Shown here one piece after another: positions 36,290 through 48,270 of a DNA stretch of 64,000 nt. A model generated the notes under the pieces. It saw nothing but the letters and a program-made list of their open reading frames with translations, searched no databases and was not told where the DNA came from. The stretch comes from Flavobacterium sp. J372 (GTDB lineage: Bacteria; Bacteroidota; Bacteroidia; Flavobacteriales; Flavobacteriaceae): contig NZ_JAJOMZ010000004.1 of NCBI RefSeq assembly GCF_024699965.1, positions 1,858,001 to 1,922,000 on the forward strand, read 5' to 3'. The first letter of the stretch is position 1. Every line of letters begins with the position of its first letter. Both the position numbers and the translations under genes were made by a program.

Positions 36290-39200
36290 CATCTTTTGCT
36301 ATTTTTTTAATTACTTTTTTGGATTGAATCTCAGGTTTTAGTGCGCTGGAGATTTCTTGATTGTAATATTGATCGTTAAGTAATAGTAGACGTTTTAATA
36401 TCTCTCTGCATGCATCCGGATGAATAAAAAAGCGAATTCTATCACTCTCAGGTAAATGTTCCAAAGGGTAAAAATCATGTTGCAATTGCATGTTTCCCCA
36501 ATTATATGCTTCTATAATTAAATAGTCTATTTCTTGCTGAAGCTGTCTAATTATTATTATGTCATGGAAATAAGGACTGCTAGATTTCAAATCTTTGTTA
36601 TGATAAATATTTTGCAACTCTGTCAAGCCTATTTTGTATTTAGACATCAGCTCTTTTCGGATTGTAAACAATCTAAGCCCACTGTCTTCTAGCTTGTTAG
36701 ATAAATATTCCGTAGGAAAAGGAAAGGTTTCAAATGCTCTACTTGCAGAATATCTTAGGGTAGCTGCTCCCATTGTTGAACTATTTTTCCACGCCCATAT
36801 ATCATGAATAGAGGAGTTTAAAATAGCAAATTCCGAAAATTTATTAATTGCCAATACAACAGTAGCTTCAGAAAACACAATATTGTTCTTAATAATAGAA
36901 ATTAATAAATGCTTTGCATGACGATTCAAAATCATTACCTGGTCTAACTCAGATATGGTAGCGTACAATTCTTTTCTAGGTCTTAAAAACTGCCACCATT
37001 TTTCTTTGCCTCCTTTATCTTTCTGAATAAAACGTTCCGGTCGAACTAAACGTTCAACTATATCAAAACAGTCTGGATAGGTTCGAGCTTTCTCTTCCGC
37101 CCAATCAAAAAAATTGATCACCCAACGAGAAGGTTCTTGATTAGGACTGTTATTAAGGTCATCTCCATTCAGGTAAGGAAATAATACTTGTTTGTTTCGA
37201 GGATCCTTATTAATCAAAGCTAAAGCTTCTTCTTGGAGTAATATAAATCCTTTTCCTAGAACAATGCTTCCTTGAAAACTTTTTCCCAAGTTGCTTTTTT
37301 AGCGGCATAGGTTTTCCCATCACTTCGGAATCATCCAAATAAGGAGTAATTCTATCAACCGATTTATTATCTAAAATGAACTTATTTTTCCATTCACCTT
37401 TATGGATCGTAATCAGAGAAACTTCAACGGCAGCTTGGCCTGGCCACTTCATAGAACGAATGGCGTGATTAATAACTCCATTGTTTGAAAATATTACATC
37501 TAAGCCTCCTTCGCGGGCAGAACCTTGAGCAATAGTATTTGTGGAAATCAAAGACTGAAATCCATTTAATTTAATTATATCAAAAATTCTTCTGAAGAAG
37601 TAGGTAACCAAATCTACTGCTCCAATCGGCTTATAAGTGTATTTTAAATACTCAAGAAAATTTGTACCATAATTACCACTCAACTTTTGCCCTCCTAAAA
37701 ATGGAGGATTCCCCAACACACAATCAAAACCCCCCTTTTTGAAACACTTGTGGAAACTCTAAAAACCAATGGAAGAAACATTTATCTGCGCTTACGCTCA
37801 TAGCTGCTCCACGATCTACAATCTGTGCTTCTGTTTTAAGGTAGCTCATGTATTGGCTGTGTGTCGTTAACTTTTCTTTATTATCTTCTGTTTTTGGTAT
37901 AAAAAATTGTGCGACTTGTAAATCTGCAATTTGTTTTAGACGAAACCATTTTTTTCCTTTAGTTAAATCGTGATAAGCTTTTTCTTTGTGAATAATTTGA
38001 TCTGCAGTGTTTTCGGGTAATTTTGTAAATGATTCGAAATCTTTCTGTAGATTTTCAAAATCTTGGTCTACATTAGAGACGTTAAAAGTAGCCAATTGAC
38101 TCTTAGTTTTACTCTCTAAATCGTTACGTTTCTTAAAAGCAGCAGCTATAGTTTTGTCGTCTCCAAGCGTGGGCTTAAAAGCTTCGCTTGCAATTCCATT
38201 TTCAAGTTCTTCAAAATGCGCCAAACCAACTACAGCATTACCATTTTTAATATGGTGATCTAAAAAATTGAGCGGTTGGCCTGGTTCATGAGCTTCTAAC
38301 CAAAGTGCAACCTTACACAATTCAACTGCCAGAGGATTTAAATCAACTCCATAAATACAATTTTTGATCACATCACGAACTGCATGGCGCAAGACTGAAG
38401 GCGTGGGTTGATCTTCATGAGAACGTATTCTTGCTAGCTCAAATCCTATACGACGCGCTGCGGATAATAAAATATGACCACTACCACAAGCAACATCGCA
38501 AACGGTAATACTTAACAAAGCTTGCTCAGGATCTGTCTCTTGTAGCTTATTAGCAATGATATAATCTAATGAATGTACAATTAATGGCTTTACTAATTCT
38601 TCTGGCGTGTAGTGGGAGCCTGAAGTAGAACGATCATCGCCTTGTTTAAACCGGAATTGGTTATTTTCTACCACTGGTTCAAATTCTAGTAATCCTTCGT
38701 AGACTGAACCAAATTCTTCTACATCCAAATCAGCATAGTTTACACGTATTGTTTGTTTGTTTTCGTTTTCGAAAGTTACCAAGTATTTGAAAACTTCTAA
38801 AACAATCTTATTACTTAAAGTAGTATCCTTAATGCTATTTATAGCATCTGGGCTAAAAATTCCAGAACCCAATGCGTCAAGTCCCAAAGCTTTCCCTGCT
38901 TGGAAATCTTCAAACAAACGGAAGGTCATTAATAATGATTGCCAAAGATCAGTTTTGTTTGGATCAATATATACAGCTTTATTGACTAAATAAGTTAATC
39001 GCTGGATGCTGTAATATTTATAATAAATATCCTTGAGTTTCTTTTCATCTTCACGGAGGTTTTCTTTGTAAATGAGGTTACGCTCTTCGATGACCAACAA
39101 AAACAGAATTCGATATACAGAACGGAGAATATTTAAATAATAGTCTTTTGCCGTTAATTTATCTATCTCAAACAGGTCTCTTAATTTATTGTTTTCATTT

Positions 39201-39963
39201 TGCACTAAAAGCCCATTTGCTAAGGTTACAATAGATTTTTCTACTGCTTCACTAAGACGCTCACGAATGCGTGAACCTGAAGCCAGCGCTTCGTTATGAT
39301 AGAATTCTAAAATAGCATCTTTCGCTTCATCTTTAAGATTTTTTAAACGTGAAGAGTGTAGCAAACGATAAAAAACCGCAAACTCTGCATAATGGCCTTC
39401 TTCTACCATTTGCTCCAAGTTAAATTCCAAATAACTCAACCGCGATAACCGGGTTGCGTCGCGTAATATGCGAAAATGAATACCATTAGTTACATAACCA
39501 TAAATATGCTCTGTAGAATTAATATATTCCTGCATTAACGCATGTGGTGACAAACGCGCATTTTCTGCTTTTTTTCTAATGATTGTTCTGACCCTATAAT
39601 ATGGATAGGAAATTCATCCTTATTACTTGCTCTATGCGAAATTGCGTAAGACCTCCCGTTAACTAGTTCTGCATTTGATAAAGTAACTTCATAACCTAAT
39701 AAATTTAATAATGGCACAATCCAATGCCTACGTGTTTCAGTTACCCCGGTATCCGTTGGTTGAAATGCGCTTCTTTTTTGTTTGAAAATTTGCCAATGGG
39801 TATTAATTAAACTCCAAGCATTACTAATTTCGTCACGAACCAATTCGTTAGGTTTTAAACCAAAATCTTGTGGTTTTTGAAAACTGATATTATCCTGACG
39901 AATGCGATCTAAAATTTCGCTTGTAAAAATATTTCCCTGTATGTTGATGGTTGTAAATTTCAT
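36270..39963 (-). CDS. DrmMI-like N6-adenine methylase with switchable specificity region, three frameshifts
   Basis: About 1231 residues. N-terminal region with H-A-L-M-Q-E-Y-I-N near 140; SAM motif D-V-A-C-G-S-G-H-I near 488; catalytic N-P-P-F near 751; target-recognition region from about 876 to the end. This is the Eco57I-type methylase layout of DISARM class 1 (DrmMI) and BREX PglX. Frames join at 39569-39575 (one A short), 37730-37735 (one C extra) and 37295-37300 (one extra). It starts 3 bp after the SNF2 gene. It probably marks self DNA, and the recognition region can be exchanged by inversion. Confidence 0.8.
37304..37334 (-). repeat. Right inverted repeat of the specificity switch
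   Basis: GGCATAGGTTTTCCCAT at 37304-37320, the exact reverse complement of 35109-35125, with TCCAAATA beyond it, inside the methylase reading frame. Confidence 0.75.
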
Positions 39964-39966
39964 AAT

Positions 39967-42802
39967 CTAAAATAATGCTTTAGGTTTTGGTAACAAGATG
40001 TAAACCCCCATAACATCAGGCGGTAAAACTGGTGTAGACTTTTCATAACTTCTACCGCCAATTAAGGTTTTAAATCTACTATGCGCTTCCACTAGCTTAT
40101 CGGCTCTTTGTGTTGCAATTTCAATAAAAATTTCTTTCTTGTTTTCAAATGAATGCAGCTCTGTTTCAATTAATTGTTGTTGCCTTTCTACTGGAAAATT
40201 ACTTAATGGAATAGCTTTAGCTAGTAAATCCTGAGCCTCTTTGAAATCTATGGACTGTAAATCAGCGTTGGCTTCAGTATAACCCCATAAATACATTTCC
40301 TCTGCCACAGATTCGTTTTTAGAACGAACTTCTTTAACCACGTTACGCACCCTGAACATAACCAGGGTTGTTTTATAAGCTACACTATCTGTTTGAATCA
40401 CACTTGTACGCGCTAAATTATATCTATTACCTTCTTCCTCAAAAGCATTACTAATTACATAATGACATAGTTGTTCTATTAGACGATGATTTCGTCCAAT
40501 ATACTGATAACCTCTAGGTGTTGGAGATATAAATGCTATTTTAGTTTCGGTTTTACTTTTTGCTTGCTCTAATGCGGTTAGTAAGGCTACTTGTAAATGT
40601 TTTGGTAAGTTGGTCACTTGAATCTTGTAGCCATCAACATCTTGTATAACAGTGGCTCCTAATAACTGTAGAGCATAAGTTGCAAAGCTTTCCACGACGG
40701 ATGGATCTCCTATGGCTTCATCTACTTCTTCTAAGTCTTTTTTTATAGCTTCAGCATCAACTGATTCTTGGGCAAAAATTGATCTCAAGTTTTCACCTTT
40801 TTACGTACATTCTCCAGTTCACTTTCAATCTTTATCTTTTCTTCTGCAAATAATGTCAATTGATCTGCTTCTGATGCTGTTTTTAAGATTTTTTGAGTAA
40901 GTTCAGTCATCAACGATTTGTTGTTTTCCCCAATTGGAATAGTCACACCAATGCTTCTTTGAATTTCACGTACTTTGCGGATTAATACTTCTAGGATAAA
41001 CTTATCCATTGGATTATTCTCACCGTACAACATATAAGTTTTAATTTCAGGAGAATTTTGGCCAAAACGGTCAACACGTCCTTCACGTTGTTCTATACGA
41101 TTGGGATTCCAAGGTAAATCGTAGTGCAAAACTGCATTGAACAAATCTTGTAGATTAATACCTTCAGATAAACAGTCGGTGGCGATTAACACTCGTTTTT
41201 CATGTCCCCCCATACGCTGAATCTCCTCTTTACGTTGTTCATCAGCCAATTCTGAAGTAATTGCTTGAACAAATATATTTTTAGGTAATATGGCTCTAAG
41301 TTTTTCTTCCACATATTTTGCAGTTGCTATATAATGACAAAAAATAATCGGTTGAAAACCTGTTTTTAACCATTTCTGAATAATATCAATGGTGTGCTTA
41401 ATTTTTAAATCCGTATCAGAATTCTTTAAAAGATAGTCAGCTTTACTTACTAAATTTACTAAACCTCTTATTTCATTTTCTTTATAATCAACTGCATTTA
41501 AAAGATCGTTTCTTGAAAAATCTACACCAAACTCATTTTCCTCAAATAATGTGTTCTCTATGGCTTCGGTACCAATTTCCTGATTTTCCTCTTCGGAAAT
41601 AATTTTAGCATGTCTTTTTCTAACATTTCCTTAGCCATTACAGGACTTGACATAGCGCCTTTAATTAAAGCAATAGCGGCCCATGAACGAAGAAGCTTGG
41701 TGTTTTCGCTGTCCGTTTCTACCTCAGAAATGCCTCTAGCAAATGAGACTAGATCATTATAAAATGATTTTGTGCTTTCAGACAACGTAAACGCTATTTC
41801 CTTAGAATCTCTTTCAGGAAACAGAGTATCTTCATTTAACCAACGGCGAATATTTTCTCTTTTACGTTGAATAAAATGTTTTGCTATATTTTTACGATCT
41901 GACTGTTCTAATTTTTCGAAATTTAATTCTTTGAAACTTGGTTTTATTAATCCTAATAGGGATAAAAATTCCTCGTCTTTACCACTGTGCGGAGTTGCTG
42001 TTAGCAATACTAAATGACGGTTTACATTTGATGCCACATCATGTACAAGATTATAACGTTGCTGTTGATTCTTTGAAGAAGAACCTTTTGGCAAAGTGCA
42101 GGTGTGCGCTTCATCAACAATTACCAACTCTGGACAATCATTCAAGAAAATACCTCTACGTTTATCAGTTTTAATATAATCTACCGATATTACTTGATAA
42201 GGAAGATGATGAAAAACTGAACGGTCATCTGGTACCATTCGATCTAAACGTGAAGCTGTACTGGAACGAATAATTTCGGCATCAATATCTAACTTATCTT
42301 TTAACTCCTGTTGCCATTGTTCACATAGATGTGGAGGTGATATAACGGCAAATCTTTTAATTTCACCCCTTTCCATCAACTCTTTTATGATCATTAAGGC
42401 CTCGATCGTTTTACCAATACCCACATCATCTGCTATCAAAAGCCTTGTAATGTCTTGTTTTAATGCCATTACTAATGGTACAACCTGATAAGATCTAGGG
42501 CGGAAGGATAGTTTTCCCATACTACGGAAAGGTCCGGCAGCATTGCGTAAAGAGAGCCGAGATGCATTATAGAGGAGCTTAGCTGTTTCAAAGTTTCCTA
42601 TTTGGTTGGGGGTTGGGTCCTTGAAAGTTGCTTTTTCAATTTTTTCAAAATCTTTTGCTAATGGTAAAAAAATACCTGTAGTTTCTTCATCAGAACCGCC
42701 TAGAGGTTTTACTAAAACTATTTGATCATCATTTGAAGGCAAAACCATCCAGTCTCGATTTCTAAAACGTACTAAATTACCTGCTGTATATTTGTTACTC
42801 AT
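39967..42802 (-). CDS. SNF2-family helicase, DrmD-like, two frameshifts
   Basis: About 946 residues. SF2 helicase motifs: A-D-D-V-G-I-G-K-T near 127, V-D-E-A-H-T near 228, L-T-A-T-P-H-S-G; C-terminal half with A-T-D-C-L-S-E-G-I-N near 540 and Q-R-E-G-R-V-D-R-F-G-Q near 575, then a long helical tail. Frames join by adding one base at 41615-41619 and at 40790-40793. SNF2-like DrmD proteins accompany DrmMI in class 1 DISARM. The gene sits 8 bp after the big helicase gene and 3 bp before the methylase gene, so one operon. Confidence 0.82.
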
Positions 42803-42810
42803 TTACTTTG

Positions 42811-45800
42811 CTATTTCACTTTTCTAAAAATATCTTTTCTTCTTGACAACAAATCTTCTATTGGCTCTTTATAATGCCAACGTATAACGTCATGTGCTCC
42901 CTCATTAAGAATTTGATTGATCATCTGATCACGACTATTTACTTCTGCTAAATCATGAACAGTACCATCACAAAACACCAGTGTAAAACCAAAAGTAGTT
43001 TTATAAACAAAATCCGCACTAACGTAGTAGTCTTTTAAATTAACCTGCGCCTTATCAGGCAGCATGTAGCCATTTTCATAAAGATATTTAATGAATTTTA
43101 ATTCAGTACCACTATTTTTATCATAAGTATCCAGAAGATATTTATACTGCTCATCTCTGTCATTGTCGAATCCTTGTACGATTTCAACCTTACAATCCAT
43201 TAAACTTTCAAGTGTTTCCTGTATATCATATCGATTTAATTGTTGGTGGTAAATTTGATTGTAATAACTTAATAGATCACTATATGTTGCATGAGGTAAC
43301 TTTTTACCTTCTTCAGTTTCCTGCCTTGTATCTGCATTGAAATGTAAAATTTCATAGCTAGCCCTGAACCATTCCTGCATTTTCATCGGGTCGGATATTA
43401 GTTGAGAAAGAATTCCCAAAGAACCCTCAGAAGCTTCATTAATTAGAATATTTGGTTTTTCAGAATCACCCATCAAGCTTACTGCAATTTCACTTTCTTC
43501 AACCAAGAACAGTTTCTCAATCCCCCTTTTTAGAGCGTAACTTAATGAGATAACTTGATTTGGACTAGTTCCTATATTTCCTAATGGCTGTATATATAAA
43601 ACATCCGAAGTATCCTTAGTGTACAGCATTATTTCTTTAGTGTTTTGCTCCTAATTCTGGTTTCGTCTTTAAACTTTTTTCTTGAACCCAAACACCATTT
43701 CTTTGGTCAATTTTAAATCCCGCATTTTGAGATCTTCTAGCTTTTTTATTTACTTTAACTAGATTTGCAGTTTTACTGAAATACAACTGTAGCAGTTTTT
43801 TTTCTCCTTTCTTCAAAACTACAGATTGCGTATTTTCAATTCCTTCCGGAAAATTAAAAAAGAAACAACTTCATAGCCTGAACGACTACGTTCTTCTTCG
43901 ATGCATGATATTTTTTGTAAGGGAATTCCCTCGCATTCTGAAAATTCGACAACTCTGGAAAATACTTCAATTTCGTTTCCTTTTAGTTGACTTTTGCTTA
44001 TAGGGTCAATATTTGCTGTTTTAATTTCTTCATTAAAATAAACATAACCCGATTTGTTTGATACCATAATTTGTTCTGTGGCATTTTCTAAATCAGAAAT
44101 CATCATACGATTAATTCGATATTTGCTGCCAGAATGATAAACGGTATTTGCCGGCCCAAACTCTGAAAGGGCCAGATTTCTGGGACGAGAAAGTACCTCA
44201 ACATCATCACGATAACTTTTCCCCAAAACAGCACGTACTGGTAATCTGGTAAAATTATAACCTGGTAAAAAAACCTTCTGCTGCTAAATAACGGAAAACG
44301 TAAAATTCTGAATTACTAGAATGTTGTTGCTCTTCATTTTTTAACAAAGCGATCTGTTTGCGAGCAAAACGTTCTTGCTTAATAGCTTCCTTTCTTTCTT
44401 CACTCTCCACCTTATAAGTATGATTATCAATAATTGCTTGCGCATTATTTCTTAACAAACAGGCATTTTGAAACATTCTAATCCAACGAGTAAATGCATT
44501 TGCAAAATGTATTGGGAATTTTTTATTTTTATTTCAATCCATTGTTTAGTAAACCAAGTTGTATCGACAAGTTCTGAAACTATAGACAGCGTTATCTTTT
44601 CAAATTCATTAATAAAATATTCTTTATTTATTGTACATAAATGCTCAATCCTAGCATAAATGTCTTGATTTACGAATATTTTATTCTCATTTGAGAGGTC
44701 TAAAATGTCAGCGGCTGAACTCTTCAATTCTGATATTTCTAAATTCATTAATAGAAAAGCATTGAGATGAGAACCTATTAATTCTTCATTAATCAAATCT
44801 ATACGAGGCGGCTGAACTGTTCCAGCTACCATGTCCGTTGCGTTCCTGAAATAATTGACATCATGTGGAGACATAGTTGAGCAGTAGGTAAATACTAAAG
44901 CTGTTTGACCGCTACGACCAGCACGACCACTCCTTTGTGCATAATTTGCTGCATTTGGTGGCACATTGCGCATGTGCACAATATTTAAATTGGCTATATC
45001 TATTCCTAACTCCATTGTAGGAGAACAAAACATGTTCGATATTTCACCTTTACGAAAAGCTTCTTCCCTTTCAATTCTTTGATCGGAAGATATTTGACCT
45101 GTATGTTCTTTTGCTACTAATTCTTTTTTGAAATGTGAAAAATCTGTCTTGTATAACTCTTGAAAATAATTATTTGGTTCTAAGCCTTTAAGACCCTCTT
45201 GAAAATTGAACCTTGTATGATCTAAAGGAATAGTTTTTTCATCCCCTTTAATCCACAACAATTGATCTACCCTTAACTTATAATATGAAATATTTGTATC
45301 CTTCCTATCTTTTTCAACTGTCAAAAAATTAGTATCACATAGCAATTTTAATATACTTTGTAAGGTTATTTCGTATTCTTCTTTTTTTAATTTTTCAAAT
45401 CTTTCTTCCATTAAACATCTGTTGATGTACTTGCCTAAACTTGAACGTTGACCGATAGAAACAAAAAATTTCCCTTTAGGTTTTGGAGAGGGCATCGTTA
45501 TAACCATTTCAGAAGGTTTATCTAATCTTTCGTTATAGTCTAAAGACCATACAGAATCTAAAGACAACCTGTCTCTCATCAATTCTTCGTTGTTTGCAAT
45601 GTCTTTGAAGAATTTATGATCCAATGCAAAATTTGTTCTGAAATAATCTAATATATTTTTCAAAATATCTTTTCTTTTCTCTTTTGGCATATTTGCCATA
45701 AAACTTATATTTTGAAAACGATCGTCCAGGGCTGCTAATTTGTCCAGATTTTTATAGTCTAATTCTAAAAGTGCAACTTGTTCTAAGTTCGGCAACGTAT

Positions 45801-47963
45801 ATCGCCATCCTCTTTTTAAGTCCTGAAAAATTCTATATTTTAGATATTCTTTTAAAGCTTCTATGTTTCTTTCGTCTGGGAAATCTTCATCATTTGAAGG
45901 ATATATTGCATACTGTTTTTCTTTCAGCCCCAAACTTCTGTATAAAGCTTCAGCTATTTCAAATATTTCTAAAGGTTTGTTAGACTTCTCCACAGCAGCA
46001 CATAATGCAGCTCTCAATCTAATTGTCGCGTAAAAATCATTGAAGTGTCCTGCTTGTAACGAAGCATCTTGGCGATTATCAGTAAAACTTAATAGTTTTT
46101 GATCCTCAACGGTTTCACCTTGTTCTGCCAAACTTTTGACAACTGCATAAGAAATTACGGATGTAGCTGTACTTCTTCCTTCAGATCCTAATCTTGCTAA
46201 TTTTGTTAAGTCATTAGTTCTACTGTCTTCATAAACGATATGGGCTGTAGGATCAATACGTAATTTCGCGGGCATATAGTACCCTTTAATAGGATACTTG
46301 GGTTCAAATGAAAAGTTACCATCACTATTGAAATAAATTTCGTGAGGCATTAGCATTTTATAGTATGGAAGCAGATCTGACCCTTGCTTGTTTAGCCATT
46401 CTGAAGGAACTAAATCTCTATAATCAGTGTTCCAAAATTCTTCTCCTTCATCTAAGACAATGTAACCGTATTTAAAATCTCTGATATCTGGATTTTTCTG
46501 ATCAATATCCTCCTTCTTTTTGTTTACAAATTCTTTATTTGGAATTATTGGAATTAAAGTATTATCATCACAATTCAACTCTACACAGATAAAATCATGA
46601 CCTGAATAGCGAGAAAAAAGAAGGGGGTATAATTTCTTTTCCTTGCCCTCACTTTTAAAAAAAGGGTTCATCAGAAGTAATAATCGTTCTATTAGCTCGA
46701 GGTTCTAGAGTCACAGAAACCGAACCTGTTTGCGATATAAATTGATGAAAACGAAATGGCAAAAATGATTTACGTGTTTTATTCTTCCTGTTATCCTCAT
46801 TTATACGTTCGGCCCATTTTAATAGATCTATTACACTTTTTTAATATCTTCTTTTGCTAACGAAGTCTCTATGGATATTTTCTCTGTAATTTGATCAATA
46901 TTAAGAGGTTTTCCTCTTTCTAAAATCCCATTGTTTAATTTTAATGCAATATTCAATTCAATCCAGTTCGCTAAATCATTCTCAATAAAATCATTATCGT
47001 TACCATTTTTGTCGATCCCTAATTTAATTGCATTTGCAAGCATAAATGGATTTACAACTTTAGCTTTCGTACAAGGTTCTAAATATTCATTTATAATAAA
47101 TTCAGTCTTAAATGGCTTCCCAAATATTTGAGACGCTATCTCAGCTACTTTCAATTTCTTTTCTTCTGGTGACCCATGAGATGCCATAGTAGCCGATGTA
47201 CCTATAAATACCAGCTCATTTTTAGCTAACGCTTGGACTCTACGATTTAAAAATACTAACATCAGCACCTTGACGTCCTCGATAGGTATGTAACTCATCA
47301 TAAACAACATATTTAAGATTTTCTTTAATCGAATTTCTTAACCAATTTTCTGACTGACGTGTCATTATTAATTCCAACATCATATAATTAGTTAAAATTA
47401 TATCTGGTTGATTCGTTTTTATTTTCTCTCGTAAATCTCCACTTTCTTGACCAGTATATTGGGCAAAAGTTATAGGGAAATCAGCGCCATAATTTTCAGC
47501 GTATTTTTTAATTTCTTCGTACTGCGAATTAATCAAAGCATTCATTGGATATACCAAAATAGCTTTAACACCTTTCTTTTTATTGTACCCTTGATTAAAT
47601 AGGTCATTAAAAATAGTGGCTAAAAAAAGTTAAAGATTTACCGGAGCCTGTACCCGAAGTCACTATAAAACCTTGATTCTTTACACCTATTTTAATAGCC
47701 TCTACTTGATGCTTGTATAATCTATAAGAAACTAAAGCTTTGGAAAGATTAGGATGTACTATATTATCATTAATCAAATCCTCAAACGAATCACCCTTCT
47801 CAAAAGAAGGATTAAATTGTATAAGCGGTTCAGGTAGAATATTTTTAATTAAAGTAGAATTATTAACAAAGTCCAAAATTCTTTCATCACTTATATTAAT
47901 GAAAGATTTTAAATATGATTTGTAATCAGATATTACATTTTCGTGAGTTTTAAAGGCATCCAT
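42811..47963 (-). CDS. Giant DEAD/DEAH helicase with C-terminal DUF1998 (DrmA/DrmB- or DruE-like), eight frameshifts
   Basis: About 1717 residues in nine open pieces. Walker A T-S-G-T-G-S-G-K-S near 103, D-E-L-H near 225, S-A-T-M, then Q-R-S-G-R-A-G-R near 1014. The segment F-Y-V-F-R-Y-L-A-A-E-G-F and S-R-P-R-N-L-A-L-S-E-F-G-P lies near 1225-1270. DUF1998 begins near 1430 (L-S-Y-A-L-K-R-G, E-A-S-E-G). Breaks lie in single-base runs at 47622, 47249, 46837, 46657, 44519, 44267, 43856 and 43643. In DISARM the helicase DrmA and DUF1998 protein DrmB are separate; here one protein holds both, as also in Druantia DruE. First gene of a three-gene operon. Confidence 0.78.
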
Positions 47964-48270
47964 TTAGCAAGGTTTGATGTAAAAATAACGAATAATAGAG
48001 AAACATTACAGTGTATATTAATCTTAATATAATTAGAATAAAATTTTATTCTTAATCTCCTTAATTATATTGAAACAGAACAGCTATAAACATCTTCACT
48101 TATTCAAGTTACAGATTAAAATCTGGAGATGAGTCTGTGAAGTTTGTAAAACTATGAATTAAACATGTGTTTTTTTGAATTCTGAGATTAAATACTAAAT
48201 TAGCTGTCTATCTTACTCACAGATAAAATGTTGTAGATTTTGTTAGATAGAAAAACAAACCATAATCTTT
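47964..48270. other. Divergent intergenic region, 307 bp
   Basis: AT-rich region between the minus-strand helicase operon and the plus-strand RecQ fusion gene; it must hold promoters for both, but no clean TAnnTTTG box with good spacing is seen. Confidence 0.4.

Larger units (their letters stand above)
35091..37334. other. Putative invertible DNA segment carrying two alternative methylase specificity domains
   Basis: Inverted repeats at 35091-35125 and 37304-37334 share an exact 17-bp core and an 8-bp outer word. Between them two homologous but divergent target-recognition cassettes face each other and meet at 36270. The right one is fused in frame to the methylase; the left one has no start or promoter. 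Inversion would exchange them. A tyrosine recombinase gene lies alongside. Confidence 0.78.
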
